Source: Vulcanisaeta thermophila
GTDB taxonomy: Archaea > Thermoproteota > Thermoprotei > Thermoproteales > Thermocladiaceae
Length of the DNA: 35,013 bases
Assembly (NCBI RefSeq): GCF_001748385.1
Contig: NZ_BCLI01000009.1
Location: forward strand, 1-35,013
Direction of reading: 5' to 3'
Numbering within the stretch: position 1 is the stretch's first letter; every line of letters starts with the position of its first letter. The position numbers and the translations under genes are program-made. This document shows, in pieces, positions 8,132 to 18,000 of this stretch. The notes under the pieces were generated by a model that saw only the letters and a list, made by a program, of their open reading frames with translations, made no database searches and was not told the DNA's origin.

Positions 8132-9149
8132 TTAATCATTGGGCACCCTAATGTACCTCCGTAGGTACTTAATATGCGTGGATACCCTGGAGATGTGCAT
8201 TGAGAGTGTCGGTAATAATGCCCTAGTAATATAGTGAGTTACTGGGAACTCTATATGTACGGTTTTCTCCAAATCCATAATGCCCGCCTTATCCCTGACC
8301 AACCTGGATAGATTCATGCCCTCCTCAATAATGGATTTATTGACTAACCTATAATACATGTAAATCCTCTCACGATAGATATTAAACAGGAACTGCAACC
8401 TACACCTCATATTTTCCCAAAGGGCGATCCTAGCCCTTAAGCCGTGCTTATACGTTACCGACTTAAACCTTTCCCTATATATGCCTCGTTGTTGCACTAC
8501 CGTAGTGTATCCCTTCTTTAACTGGGACATAAGCTACACGGAACCCACGGTTCCACATCATGAGGCCCAGGTAATTATCGTCAAATCCAGCAAAGGTTTC
8601 CGGTATGAAGGGTAGTTTATCGGGCATTTTGTTTATGGCGTCAACGGAGTAGAGCATGTACGAGCCTATGGGGAACGTTATGTAGTACGGCTCGTCCAAC
8701 GGGCAATCACTTATGGAGTACCACCGCATATGCTGACTACCCTGGCAAACTCGTCATGCATCATACCAGCATTCCCAATGAGCCCATCGGGTCTCAGCTC
8801 AAGTCCCTGAACTCCTGTATACTCATTCTTTACCAGGTAATCGAACATTCTCCTTAGGCTGTCGGGCTCTGCTATGAAGTCATTGTTCATGAAAACCACG
8901 TAATCGGCACCCAACACATTAACAGCGTACTTATAACCCTCCACATTATTGCCCGCGTAACCACCATTACCATCAAGCCTTATGAAGTATACATTGGGCT
9001 TCCCCTCCACCTCATTCCTTATTAACTCAGGGGATGCATCAGTGGAGTGACCATCCACAATGAGCACGGACTTCCTGAAATTACCCACCTCAAGGTTCAA
9101 CGCAGACCTTAGGGGGGCCTTGCGATATCGTTCCAAATACCCTGGCCAT
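8132..9149 (-). pseudogene. Broken GT2 (rhamnosyltransferase-like) glycosyltransferase
   Basis: Consecutive frames spell one GT2 protein. The first has VLIVDGHSTDASPELI, NGGYAGNNVEGYKYAV and VVFMNNDFIAEPDSL, typical of rhamnosyltransferase-like GT2. The second frame (8475-8729) gives PIGSYMLYSVDAI and FAGFDDNYLGLMMWNRGFRVAYVP. The third gives a helical C-terminal tail rich in Arg and Tyr. Shifts lie near 8730 and 8485. ATG 9149 is in another frame and the N-terminal GT strand (usually VSIIIPTYN) is missing, so a deletion near the start is likely. A TATA-like TATTTAAAT lies near 9188 upstream. Broken beyond reasonable sequencing error. Confidence 0.78.
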
Positions 9150-9217
9150 TATAATTAAGCCATATAACCACGACGTGAACCACGATTTAAATAGTTATGA
9201 ATAATTTTAAAGTTTAA

Positions 9218-10489
9218 CTAAGGAGGAGCATTAACGCTTACTCCCTTACCCGTTTCAATACCCCTCACAAACCAGGCAGCACTGGCTAGGAGGCTTGTTC
9301 CGAATAGTGCTGTGCTTAGTGCCAGGTATGTGCTCAGCGGTAAGTAGGCCAGTAGGGCCAGCGTGGGTATTGCCAGGAAGAATGCCAGGGATCTTACCAG
9401 GGCTGTGAAGAATCCCCTCCTCAACGTGGGCCAAACCTCGGATTTCAGGGCATCCTCACTGAGCCAGTAAACATTCATGGACGCCGAGGTTAGTAGGTAG
9501 AGGGTCCAGAAGAGCCATGGGTGGCCCCGCCAGTAATGACTGGTTAGTATTAGCGTGCTCATTAATGCCGTGGTCAGGGCTGACGAGGTCAGCAACAACC
9601 AACGCCTACTCAGTGAATCAGCCCACAGGCCCAGGAAACCGGATGCGAAGGATGCTGCTGAGAATGCCATTATTAACCAACTGGTCATGCTTGGGAAGTA
9701 GTAGGGGCCCAGGGTGAGGGCTATGGAGCTAAGCCCGATGACGTAGGAGTAACTCAGAACCACGCCCACAATCACCCTGAACCAAACGGGCAAGCGCGCA
9801 GTGCTTGGCTTGGGGTTGCTTCCTCGCCATGTGCCTGCTCGGTTCACGTAATCCCCGAAGTACCTAGTTAATTCGTTAGTTGCGTCCAAGCCCTTACCCT
9901 CCATCCAGGGTATGGACTCGGGGATCCTAAGCCTAATAATGAAAATAACAATCAAGGCCACAGCGAGGGTTAACCCAAGGGCCAGCCTCTGCGTGGTGGG
10001 TGACGTGGCCACTACGGTAACGAGGGAGGCAATGACCCCACCAAGGTTTGCGAAGTTCATTATTAAGTAGAAGGACCTACTCCTAACCCTCCTGGGGAAT
10101 ATCTCATGAGCAACCACAAGCACGGTATTGTACTCACCACCAACGGCCATTAATAACAGGGATAGGGAGGCCAGGAGGGTAGCGGCGTTGAGGCTTAGTA
10201 TGAGTAGTGAGGTTCCGATTACGTATAGGGACCAGGTAATGTAGAGGGACCTCTTCCTACCCAGGGCATCAGCCATGGGGCCACTAACCAGCGCACCTAT
10301 ACTGAGCCAGATCAGGGGCCATACGGAGAACACAACCAATAACCACCTGGGCATTGGGAACCAATTAACCGTCAGGTAAGCCAGGGAGTACACATAAGCC
10401 TCCACCGCAGTACCCAGGGAGAGGGCCGTGAAGGCTAGTGTGTGGACCTTGGTCCAGGGCATTTCCTCGGCGATTCCTGAGGACATCAT
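9218..10489 (-). CDS. MFS transporter
   Basis: About 423 residues with roughly 12 hydrophobic segments and a polar central loop (near WMEGKGLDATNELTRYFGD). The MFS motif A lies in the loop after helix 2 as GPMADALGRKRS. Such permeases move small solutes across the cytoplasmic membrane; the substrate is not evident (sugar/acid symporter-like layout). The start is set at ATG 10489 or ATG 10486, both about 26 bases from the TATA box, rather than TTG 10501, which would lie inside the promoter spacing. Stand-alone gene with no operon partner. Confidence 0.88.
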   Translation of the reverse strand: MMSSGIAEEMPWTKVHTLAFTALSLGTAVEAYVYSLAYLTVNWFPMPRWLLVVFSVWPLIWLSIGALVSGPMADALGRKRSLYITWSLYVIGTSLLILSLNAATLLASLSLLLMAVGGEYNTVLVVAHEIFPRRVRSRSFYLIMNFANLGGVIASLVTVVATSPTTQRLALGLTLAVALIVIFIIRLRIPESIPWMEGKGLDATNELTRYFGDYVNRAGTWRGSNPKPSTARLPVWFRVIVGVVLSYSYVIGLSSIALTLGPYYFPSMTSWLIMAFSAASFASGFLGLWADSLSRRWLLLTSSALTTALMSTLILTSHYWRGHPWLFWTLYLLTSASMNVYWLSEDALKSEVWPTLRRGFFTALVRSLAFFLAIPTLALLAYLPLSTYLALSTALFGTSLLASAAWFVRGIETGKGVSVNAPP

Positions 10490-10507
10490 GGTAGGATGCA
10501 AAGCCTA

Positions 10508-10516
10508 CTTATAAGA
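10508..10516 (-). promoter_or_regulatory. TATA box of the MFS gene
   Basis: CTTATAAGA is centred 26 bases from ATG 10486 on the minus strand. The rest of the 10517-10760 gap shows no convincing gene. Confidence 0.6.
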
Positions 10517-10760
10517 ACTACGCCCAGTCGCAAACCCTCAGCGCTTTTAACCTACATCACCCATCAACCAGCCCAGTCTCATCATCAACAAACCAAGGGA
10601 TGGGCTGAATAATAAACATTACTCGATTACACACCCTACACGCCCAACCTCCACCCATGGTAGGGGTATTAATTCAATCCTCAAAGGAGCCGCGGGGATT
10701 GTCTCATGGGTTGAAATGGAAATTGAATTGTAAAGGAGGGGTCCGTAGGATAATGGGGGT

Positions 10761-11189
10761 TTACCAGTACTGTGGTGCCTCGGAGCGCCTCACCGTGCCC
10801 TCCGGGTCATCCGCGAACCTCCACCTCCCACTACCAGCGGCTAGTATGACTATGCCAAGCTCCTCAGAGAGCTTATCATTAATAATAACCTCCTCCTCAA
10901 TATGCGATACAATCACGTCACAAGTCACTGCCCTGGACTCCCTATCACTGGTGATCACGGTGATCTCCACGGAATTTGGGATCACGTACTCCCTAATGGG
11001 TCCACCGGCAGTTCCAAGTTCAACAATGTAAGCATCACCCGTGGGTGGCCATAGTTTAAGCACCCTGGCTAGGTTCAGGGGTATTAATACCTGGGGCCTC
11101 TCGGTCTCAAACCCAGTGTTGACTAATGCCGAGGTTAATACCTCAACAGAACCACTACTCCTTAACCTGACCCTCACCCTCACAGCCAC
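10761..11189 (-). CDS. Retropepsin-like (clan AA) protein of archaeal type
   Basis: A 142-residue protein whose layout matches archaeal retropepsin-like proteins: ALVNTGFE near residue 21, PLNLARVLKLWPP, then a second lobe with SHIEEEVIINDKLSEELGI and GRWRF near the C-terminus. The catalytic Asp-Thr-Gly of aspartic proteases is Asn-Thr-Gly here, so protease activity is doubtful; related archaeal proteins may share this change. The start is GTG 11189 (GTG 11183 is possible). Two copies of a 16-bp repeat containing TATA-like sequence lie just upstream. Moderately sure of the family, unsure of the function. Confidence 0.6.
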   Translation of the reverse strand: MAVRVRVRLRSSGSVEVLTSALVNTGFETERPQVLIPLNLARVLKLWPPTGDAYIVELGTAGGPIREYVIPNSVEITVITSDRESRAVTCDVIVSHIEEEVIINDKLSEELGIVILAAGSGRWRFADDPEGTVRRSEAPQYW

Positions 11190-11203
11190 TCTTAATCACC
11201 CAA

Positions 11204-11249
11204 ATATGCCCAACCCTACGCCTGATAACATATATATGCCCAACCCTAC
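11204..11249. repeat. Pair of 16-bp direct repeats upstream of the retropepsin-like gene
   Basis: ATATGCCCAACCCTAC occurs at 11204-11219 and again exactly at 11234-11249, a 30-bp period (about three helical turns). Both carry a TATATG/AATATG edge that could be promoter sequence for the minus-strand gene starting at 11189. Confidence 0.7.
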
Positions 11250-11437
11250 CCTTAATCCTACCCACATTAATCCATACACAGACCCTCCCTTTAAATTTTA
11301 GGATCCATAGCGATTATTCACGGCATTAACCTACCCAACGTATTAACACACCACCGAACCTATGGTTAAGATAAGCTCTCCCCAGGGTGGAGAGGGTATA
11401 GAGGAAACATAATTTAGCCTAATTAGGGCACGTGGGG

Positions 11438-11902
11438 TTAACGGCCCTCAAGGAGCCTCCTTAACTTATCCATCAACTTAATAACGGCATCCCTATGAAT
11501 ATCGAACTCGCCCTTGGACATGAAGTTATGGTAGAAATTAGCATGTAACCCCTCAGCTAGTCTAAAACCAACCACCAATTCCCCATCCCCAGTCTCCCCA
11601 TAGAGCCTATCCACAATGACGGCGTAATCCCTATGGCTATAGTGCTCCCAACCCCTCAACTCCGCAATGGCATTGAGAAGAGCCGTAACAGCACCCCAGT
11701 ACTTCTCACCAGCCTGGACCAAGTCACCCCTGGCGTAGAGTCCCTCAGCCTCCCTCAGGTAGGCGTTATGGAGCTCCAGGTAAACCTCAACCCTACGCTT
11801 AGGGTCCAGCCTCTCCGCGACTAAGTCAGCAATGAATGCCTCAATATCCCTATCCCCAGCCAACTCCCTGAGTACCCTCAAAACACCCTCCGATAGGCAC
11901 AT
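11438..11902 (-). CDS. PaREP1 family protein
   Basis: A 154-residue helical protein related in pattern to the one at 7607: RRVEVYLELHNAYLREAEGL, LVQAGEKYWGAVTALLNAIAEL and a C-terminal AEGLHANFYHNFM. This is the PaREP1 arrangement (helix pair with AxEKxxxA, then LHxNF/H). Function unknown. ATG 11902 is preferred over GTG 11905 because it is 26-27 bases from the TATA box. Sequence identity to the other copy is low, so the two are old paralogues rather than a recent duplication. Confidence 0.82.
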   Translation of the reverse strand: MCLSEGVLRVLRELAGDRDIEAFIADLVAERLDPKRRVEVYLELHNAYLREAEGLYARGDLVQAGEKYWGAVTALLNAIAELRGWEHYSHRDYAVIVDRLYGETGDGELVVGFRLAEGLHANFYHNFMSKGEFDIHRDAVIKLMDKLRRLLEGR

Positions 11903-11923
11903 CACATTATGGCTTTGAAGCTA

Positions 11924-11933
11924 GGTTAAAAAT
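11924..11933 (-). promoter_or_regulatory. TATA box of the second PaREP1 gene
   Basis: GGTTAAAAAT is centred 26-27 bases from ATG 11902. Confidence 0.6.
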
Positions 11934-12031
11934 CCCTTTGGCATTTCATGAGAGGGGAAGGAGAGGAAGGAGGAAGGGAAAGAAGGGAGGAATTTTAAGG
12001 GTTTTAGGGGGATTTTAAGCGATTAATGGGC

Positions 12032-15000
12032 TTACTTCGGCGGACCCAGCAAGCCAGCGAGCCTCCTTCTCCTCCAGTTGTTGTACTCTATCAGGGCTAT
12101 TACTATCAGTATTATCACTATGATTATTATCACAGCCAGCAGTATGAAGGTGCTCAGCGGCACAAAGCCCACACCAGGTATGTAGTACCCACTCACGGGT
12201 ATCGTCAGCGTCACGGTCTCGGTCTGCCCAGCCATTGCGCTGGTCAGCGTTAGTGAGGTGCTGGCGCTCTTACCATAGCTGTAGCCAGTCACTGTGCATG
12301 ATATGGAGCCACTGCTCGGTATTGGAACAACCACGGTCTGACTACCAACACCACTGGCCAGGGTCACGCCGGCGCACGTGACATTCACAGTGGCCTCACT
12401 GCTCAATGGGGCACCACTGGCACTCACTGGGTTAACTGTCAACTCCACAGCGGGAACACTAATCTGGAGTGGCGTTGTGGCGTTGCTGCTGGTCACGTAG
12501 TACGTGTACGTGTAGCCAAGGGATATGCCCTTCCAGGACTTCACAGTCACGGTGACCTCGGCAGCAAACGGTGAAACAGGCGTCACGAATGTCGCCGTGG
12601 TCAATTGACCCTGGGCATTGGTCGTGCCACTACCAGTAACCGCGGTGACTAACTTACAAGTGCTTGGTGATGGAACTAAGGGCGTTACACTGTACACATA
12701 ACCAACAATCGAGGCCGCAGTGGGCACCTGCGTAATAGTCACTGGGCACTCGGGCTCACTCACACTATAGCTCAGTGAGACACCAGGTGCTGGGCCAAAG
12801 CTCGATAGGACTACTACTATGTTGGCGGTGGTGAGTATGTTACTCAGCGTGAAGGATTCTACAGCCTCCGTAGCCGTAACAGTCCTCTGTATGCTGAAGG
12901 TATTCTCAAACACAGGCACCAGGTACAACGGTGAGTGTGAGGCAATGGCCTTCTCCACCTGGCTCCAGGTCAGTGGTGTGCCGTTGGCATTGTAGTAAGC
13001 CACTAGGTAGTAGTTAGTTGGCGGTAACTGGCTAGTGCCTGGTGGGTAGATCCTGAAATCAACGGGCGTTATTGAACCATCAGTGCCAGTCACATTGAAG
13101 CCCAGGAATTCATTACCTGTGCCGGGCTGATCAAACACCACAACAAGGGCACCAGGTATACCGGCACCGGCGGGCGTCCTTAGGTAGATCGTGGCTGGGA
13201 TCACGTGGGTCTCCACAGTGGACACCTCAAGGGCATTACCCAGCGTCTGCACATCAGTCAGTATGCTCGTATCGTAGATGTTGATGTACGGCACGGCACC
13301 ACCGGTTATCGTGTACAGTAGGCAGCTGTCGTACCAGTACACCACAGTCCTGCTATTGACGGGCATTGGCTGTAGCAACTTACCATTAGCGCCACTGAAG
13401 TCAATGGCCAGTGGTGCGGTGCCTGCGCAGAGCACGGGCGATGTGCCAGTACCGTAACCAACAATCATCTGGTTGGGCAGTGGCCTACCATCCCAGTCCT
13501 CAATGGTTGTCAAAGGTATCGTTGGGTATGTGAAGAATAGCTTGGCCTCGGTATCATTACTGGCACTGGGCAGTGGGCCTGTGTAACCAGCAATGTCCCA
13601 TTCACCACTCACTGGGTATGGCTTGTGATCATAAGCGAAGCTCTGGGCACCAACTATAGAGCTTGTGTAGTTGTAGTAGTACTCACCATACTGTGGTGTG
13701 GTTGTTGGATACTCAGGCACTGTCACGGTGGTATTCACGCTCGTCAACTCACTACCGGCATATAGTGTTGTGAAGTTAATGAACACGGGCTTCAGTGGGG
13801 CCTCAAGCTGCGTTATACTATACTTGTACGGACCAATCGAAACCGTACCATTCGGATACACCGTGAATGGCAGGGCGGTTCCGTTGGCTAGGTAGAATGT
13901 GGCGTTGGGTGGTGCGTAGTAGAACTTACCAGATAGGTCGGGTATGTACGGCGTGAAGTTGCCGAGGTCGCACCACTTAGCTGTGAACTCATAACTACTG
14001 CCGTAGATGTACTTAACAGGCACATCAACTATCGATCCAGATGGTATATACACCACCGATGTTGGTAACGTGACTGTGCCGCTTGGCTCGGAGTACGTCA
14101 CTCCATACAGGAACACTGGGAATGATGCGTTGTTGTAAATCTCCACACTCTCGAGGGCCGTGGTCCTCAGGTTGTAAACACCCCTAACAGCCTGTATTGC
14201 GTCTAGGGTCACATTCCACAGGTTCTCTGAGAATAGGGTGTCAAACTTTAGCATCGGTGCTGATGTGCCGCCGGTCCCGGCGCCGATTGCCGTCATGTAC
14301 AGCTGACCACTGCTTGAGACAACACCAGGCGGTAACTCACCAGTGTACACCTCAGTGGCGCCTTGCGTCGGCGTTATGTAGTTAAGCAGCACATAACTAC
14401 TCACGGCGTACTTGGGCAGTGGTGATATGCCGCCCGCCACGTACGGGGCTGGGGTTATGCTGCCAAAGCCAACATTTGTCGTGCCCGTGGTGCCCATCAC
14501 CCAGAACCTGGCAATCCTAGTACCATAGGCGCCGGTGGTTGGTGCCCACCATGGTAAGTCGAATGTAGCCTCTCCATTGGAGCCAACGGGTATTATCACG
14601 GTCAATGGGCTGCCGAAGTATGGATACCACGTGGCGTTCACGGTTGGGTACGTGAAGGTTACTTTCTTAGTGGTGCCTGTGGATGTCACGTAGAGGTTCT
14701 TAGTGTAGTAATTCACAACACCGCCGAAGCCACTGCTAATCACTGGGTACTCAAGGTGCACGTGGTCGGCAGATGCCGCTGGCGGTAGCACGTAGTACGT
14801 ACCACTACCATACACATAAAGCACCACGGCCAACTTAGTGGGTGACTGCACCTTGCTCGATATTGCCGCGTAGTTGAGGTACACATACAGCGGTATTGTC
14901 CTCACCATGGCCTCCTGGAACTCCTTGGTCACGTTAACACTGTACACGTAGTACCAACCAGTGCTGTTGGCCGCGTATATGGCTATGGTTGCGTTGGTCA

Positions 15001-18000
15001 CGGAGGTCATGCCAGTGGCGTTGACGTAGGCCTCCCACAACCTATAACTGGCGGCGTTGGGCACCAGGTAGTATGTGAAGTTGAGCGTACTGCTGTATTT
15101 CTGTGTAACCCCCACAGCATACGTTGGCGGATACACCCCACTTAACTCAGATGGTGTAACTGCTGAACCATTTAGTGTAACCTTGGTGGGCTCCATCAAC
15201 GACTCATTAACCAACAGCCTATACTCACTATAGGCGGCACTTGGCGCGTACAGGAATGTATCGTTGGGGTATGCAGTTGCGGTAATGGTGGTACCCACGT
15301 GTGTATATACTGGCAGGCCCATGGTTAGGTTGAAGGCAACCGCAGAAGGCGTGGTGTTGAACACGTTCGGGTATATACTGGTCATGTATAGTGGCGTTAA
15401 ACTCGTTGTTGGGCTTGTGGAGTTGACGAAGAAGCCCATTAGGTTGGGCAGCACGTAACCAGCCATGGAATACACATTGTTAATTAACTCCTGACTGGCC
15501 ACGGCCGCTGGGTTGTAGTCAAATGTCATACCATTGTAAGTCTCAGTGATGGCCTTAGCACCCTGCGTCAGCAATTCAAGCTTGGTAACATTAAGTATGC
15601 CGAAGCTGCCGACGTTGAATGGATAAGCTAGGTTGTTTATGAACCCTAGGGCAGTTGATGTACTTAATGCTGAACCGGGCATCACGTACTCCCTGTACAG
15701 CACGTCGGTGAATGTGAGGCCTATGTACGTGTTACCCACTGGGTATAGCCCGCTCTTGCTGGTCACGTTGAATGTAACTGGGTAGACGCTGGCCTCTATG
15801 ATTACTGTGCCGTTCGGCGGTATTGTGACTGGTGAGCCAGCTACGTAGACAGTGACTGGGCTTGTGGTGTAGGTCACCTGCCCAGTGGGCGTGACTATGA
15901 CATTCTCGTTAGGTTGTGGTACAGGTACTAACTGGTTGAACACCTCCTGCCCTAGGTAGTACACCTTGAAGTAGAACTTCTGCCCTGGCATGAAGAGCCT
16001 AACGAATATTGTACCCTCGTGAGGCACTATCGATGGGAAGTTGAATATGGCGAATGGCGATGCGGTGCTGTAATTGGCCAGCAAGGCGGCTAGTAGGTAG
16101 TAGCTGTAGTTGCCCGTGTACCATATCGTGTACTGCGTTAGGCTAATGGCACCGCTCTGGTATGCTGCCTGACTGGCCGCCATTAATGACTGGAACTCTG
16201 ACTCCAGGGCCTTATACTGAGGCTGCATCCAGGTCTGCCCAACAACCCTGAAGTCAGTGAGGTTGAGGTAGTACGTGAACTGTGGCGTTGTTGTTAACCA
16301 CTGGCTGGCTAGGTAGTACGGGCTGTACTGGTCAACGAGGACCAGGGTTACGTTGTAGTAGAATGATGGGCAGTACGTGGGTATACTGCATGGATAAACC
16401 GGCTGGCTGCTCAGGACATTGCCCTTAAGGTCGGTCACCACTATGTGTAGGGTCTCCACGGGCACCGTTACTGGGAACACCTGGCCACAGTACGTGGTGG
16501 GTGGCACGGCAAATGGCTTGTAGTAGATAACTAGGTCCTCATCAAATGGACCCCTGGTACCCAGCGTGTATGCATAATACTCGCTGGGTATGCCTAGGGC
16601 GGCTGCATAGTTCTCATAGGTCTGGCCGTACTTAGAAGACACCGGTGCGTATGAGTAGGCTTTGTCAGTGGCTGGGCTTATGGTCCTAACCTTAAGCATC
16701 ACGTAAGCCTTACCACTGGGCTGTATGTAACTGACGTTCAGGGGCACGTTCATTACGTAGACCATACCGCTGGAGTTGGTTATTGCATGCCACATCTCAA
16801 AGGTCCCATTGTAGTTGTAAACACTCACTGCGAAGCCCCACAACGGATACTGCGGCGTTGTCTGGCTCAGCACCTCAACGTTAACGTCAATCAATGGGAA
16901 GTAGACCACGTTAATTATGCCGGGTGTTAGCTTAATGTTGTAAATGGGCTGCCTAGTGGCGTAGCTAACACTGGGCATTACGTAGCCGTAGTAGTTCAGT
17001 GTGAAGTTGAAGACGGGGGTCATGGTCTCAATGTATGGAACGCCGGAGACGGAGCTCACCTCAAGGGCTATGGGCGCGGTTATCTTCATAACGTAAGCAT
17101 AGGAGCTCAACTGAACAGGTGGTAATGTAACGGTTACACCACTGGGCGTTAACTCAGTGGCGTAGACTGTGCCTGTGGTTATTGTCTCATTGCATAGGTT
17201 GAGGAATTGAACATTATAGACCGTGTACGTGGCTGCTATGAAGGCCCTCTCCACAGTAACATTTGCAAACACAATAGTCCCACTTGGCTTAACACCGGTG
17301 GGCGTCATAACAGCTAACTCAGAGGCGCTATCATAGAAGGATAATAGCGTGGTGTTGCCATTAGTCACCGGGTTGAATATTGGCTTCTCAGGTGTTGAGA
17401 CACCATACTGCTCATTATAGATGGAACCTGGCTTGTAACCCAGCTCATAAATGCCGAAGCCCACCGTCATGCCCTTGTACACAAGCCAGAAGGAGTAGTA
17501 GTAATACTGGGTGGTGACTGTGTAATTACTCTGCGTGAGTTTAGTCCAAGTACTGTTCACGCTTATTGATGCAGTTAGTGGTGGTGCTGGGAACCAATTA
17601 ACCTCTGGAGTAACCAACACGCCGGATATTGAGGACTCCTCGAAGGGTGGGAACTGGGCTATTGCGGCTGGGTAGTAAGTACCGTAGGTGGTCTTGTTAG
17701 TCCAGACCTGCTCCTCATAGTAAAGCACTCCGGAAACGGCGCCGCTTGGTGGTGTCGTGCTTATTATGGGCGTTGTTGAGAATGCGTAGTAGGCGGTTAT
17801 GTAGGGTACCTGGTTGGGACTCAGCGGTAACTGCTTCGAGGCGTTCACGCCTGGTGAGTACTGGGTTATGTTTATGAAGACGGGCATCACGGCCACGGTT
17901 ATATTATTAATTGTTGTCTCGGTTATTCCTGGCTTGACGGTGATTGTGGCTGTGAATACGGGCTCATTCTCATAGAATATCATGACCGCAGGTGGTGCCT

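Noticed and set aside
10690-10740. CRISPR-like words (GGTTGAAATGG, ATTGAATTG)
   Set aside because: Single occurrences with no regular spacing and no repeat of 24 bases or more; not an array.
12026-12253. Plus-strand frame at the end of the giant gene
   Set aside because: It is the reverse of the transmembrane anchor region and has no start signal.
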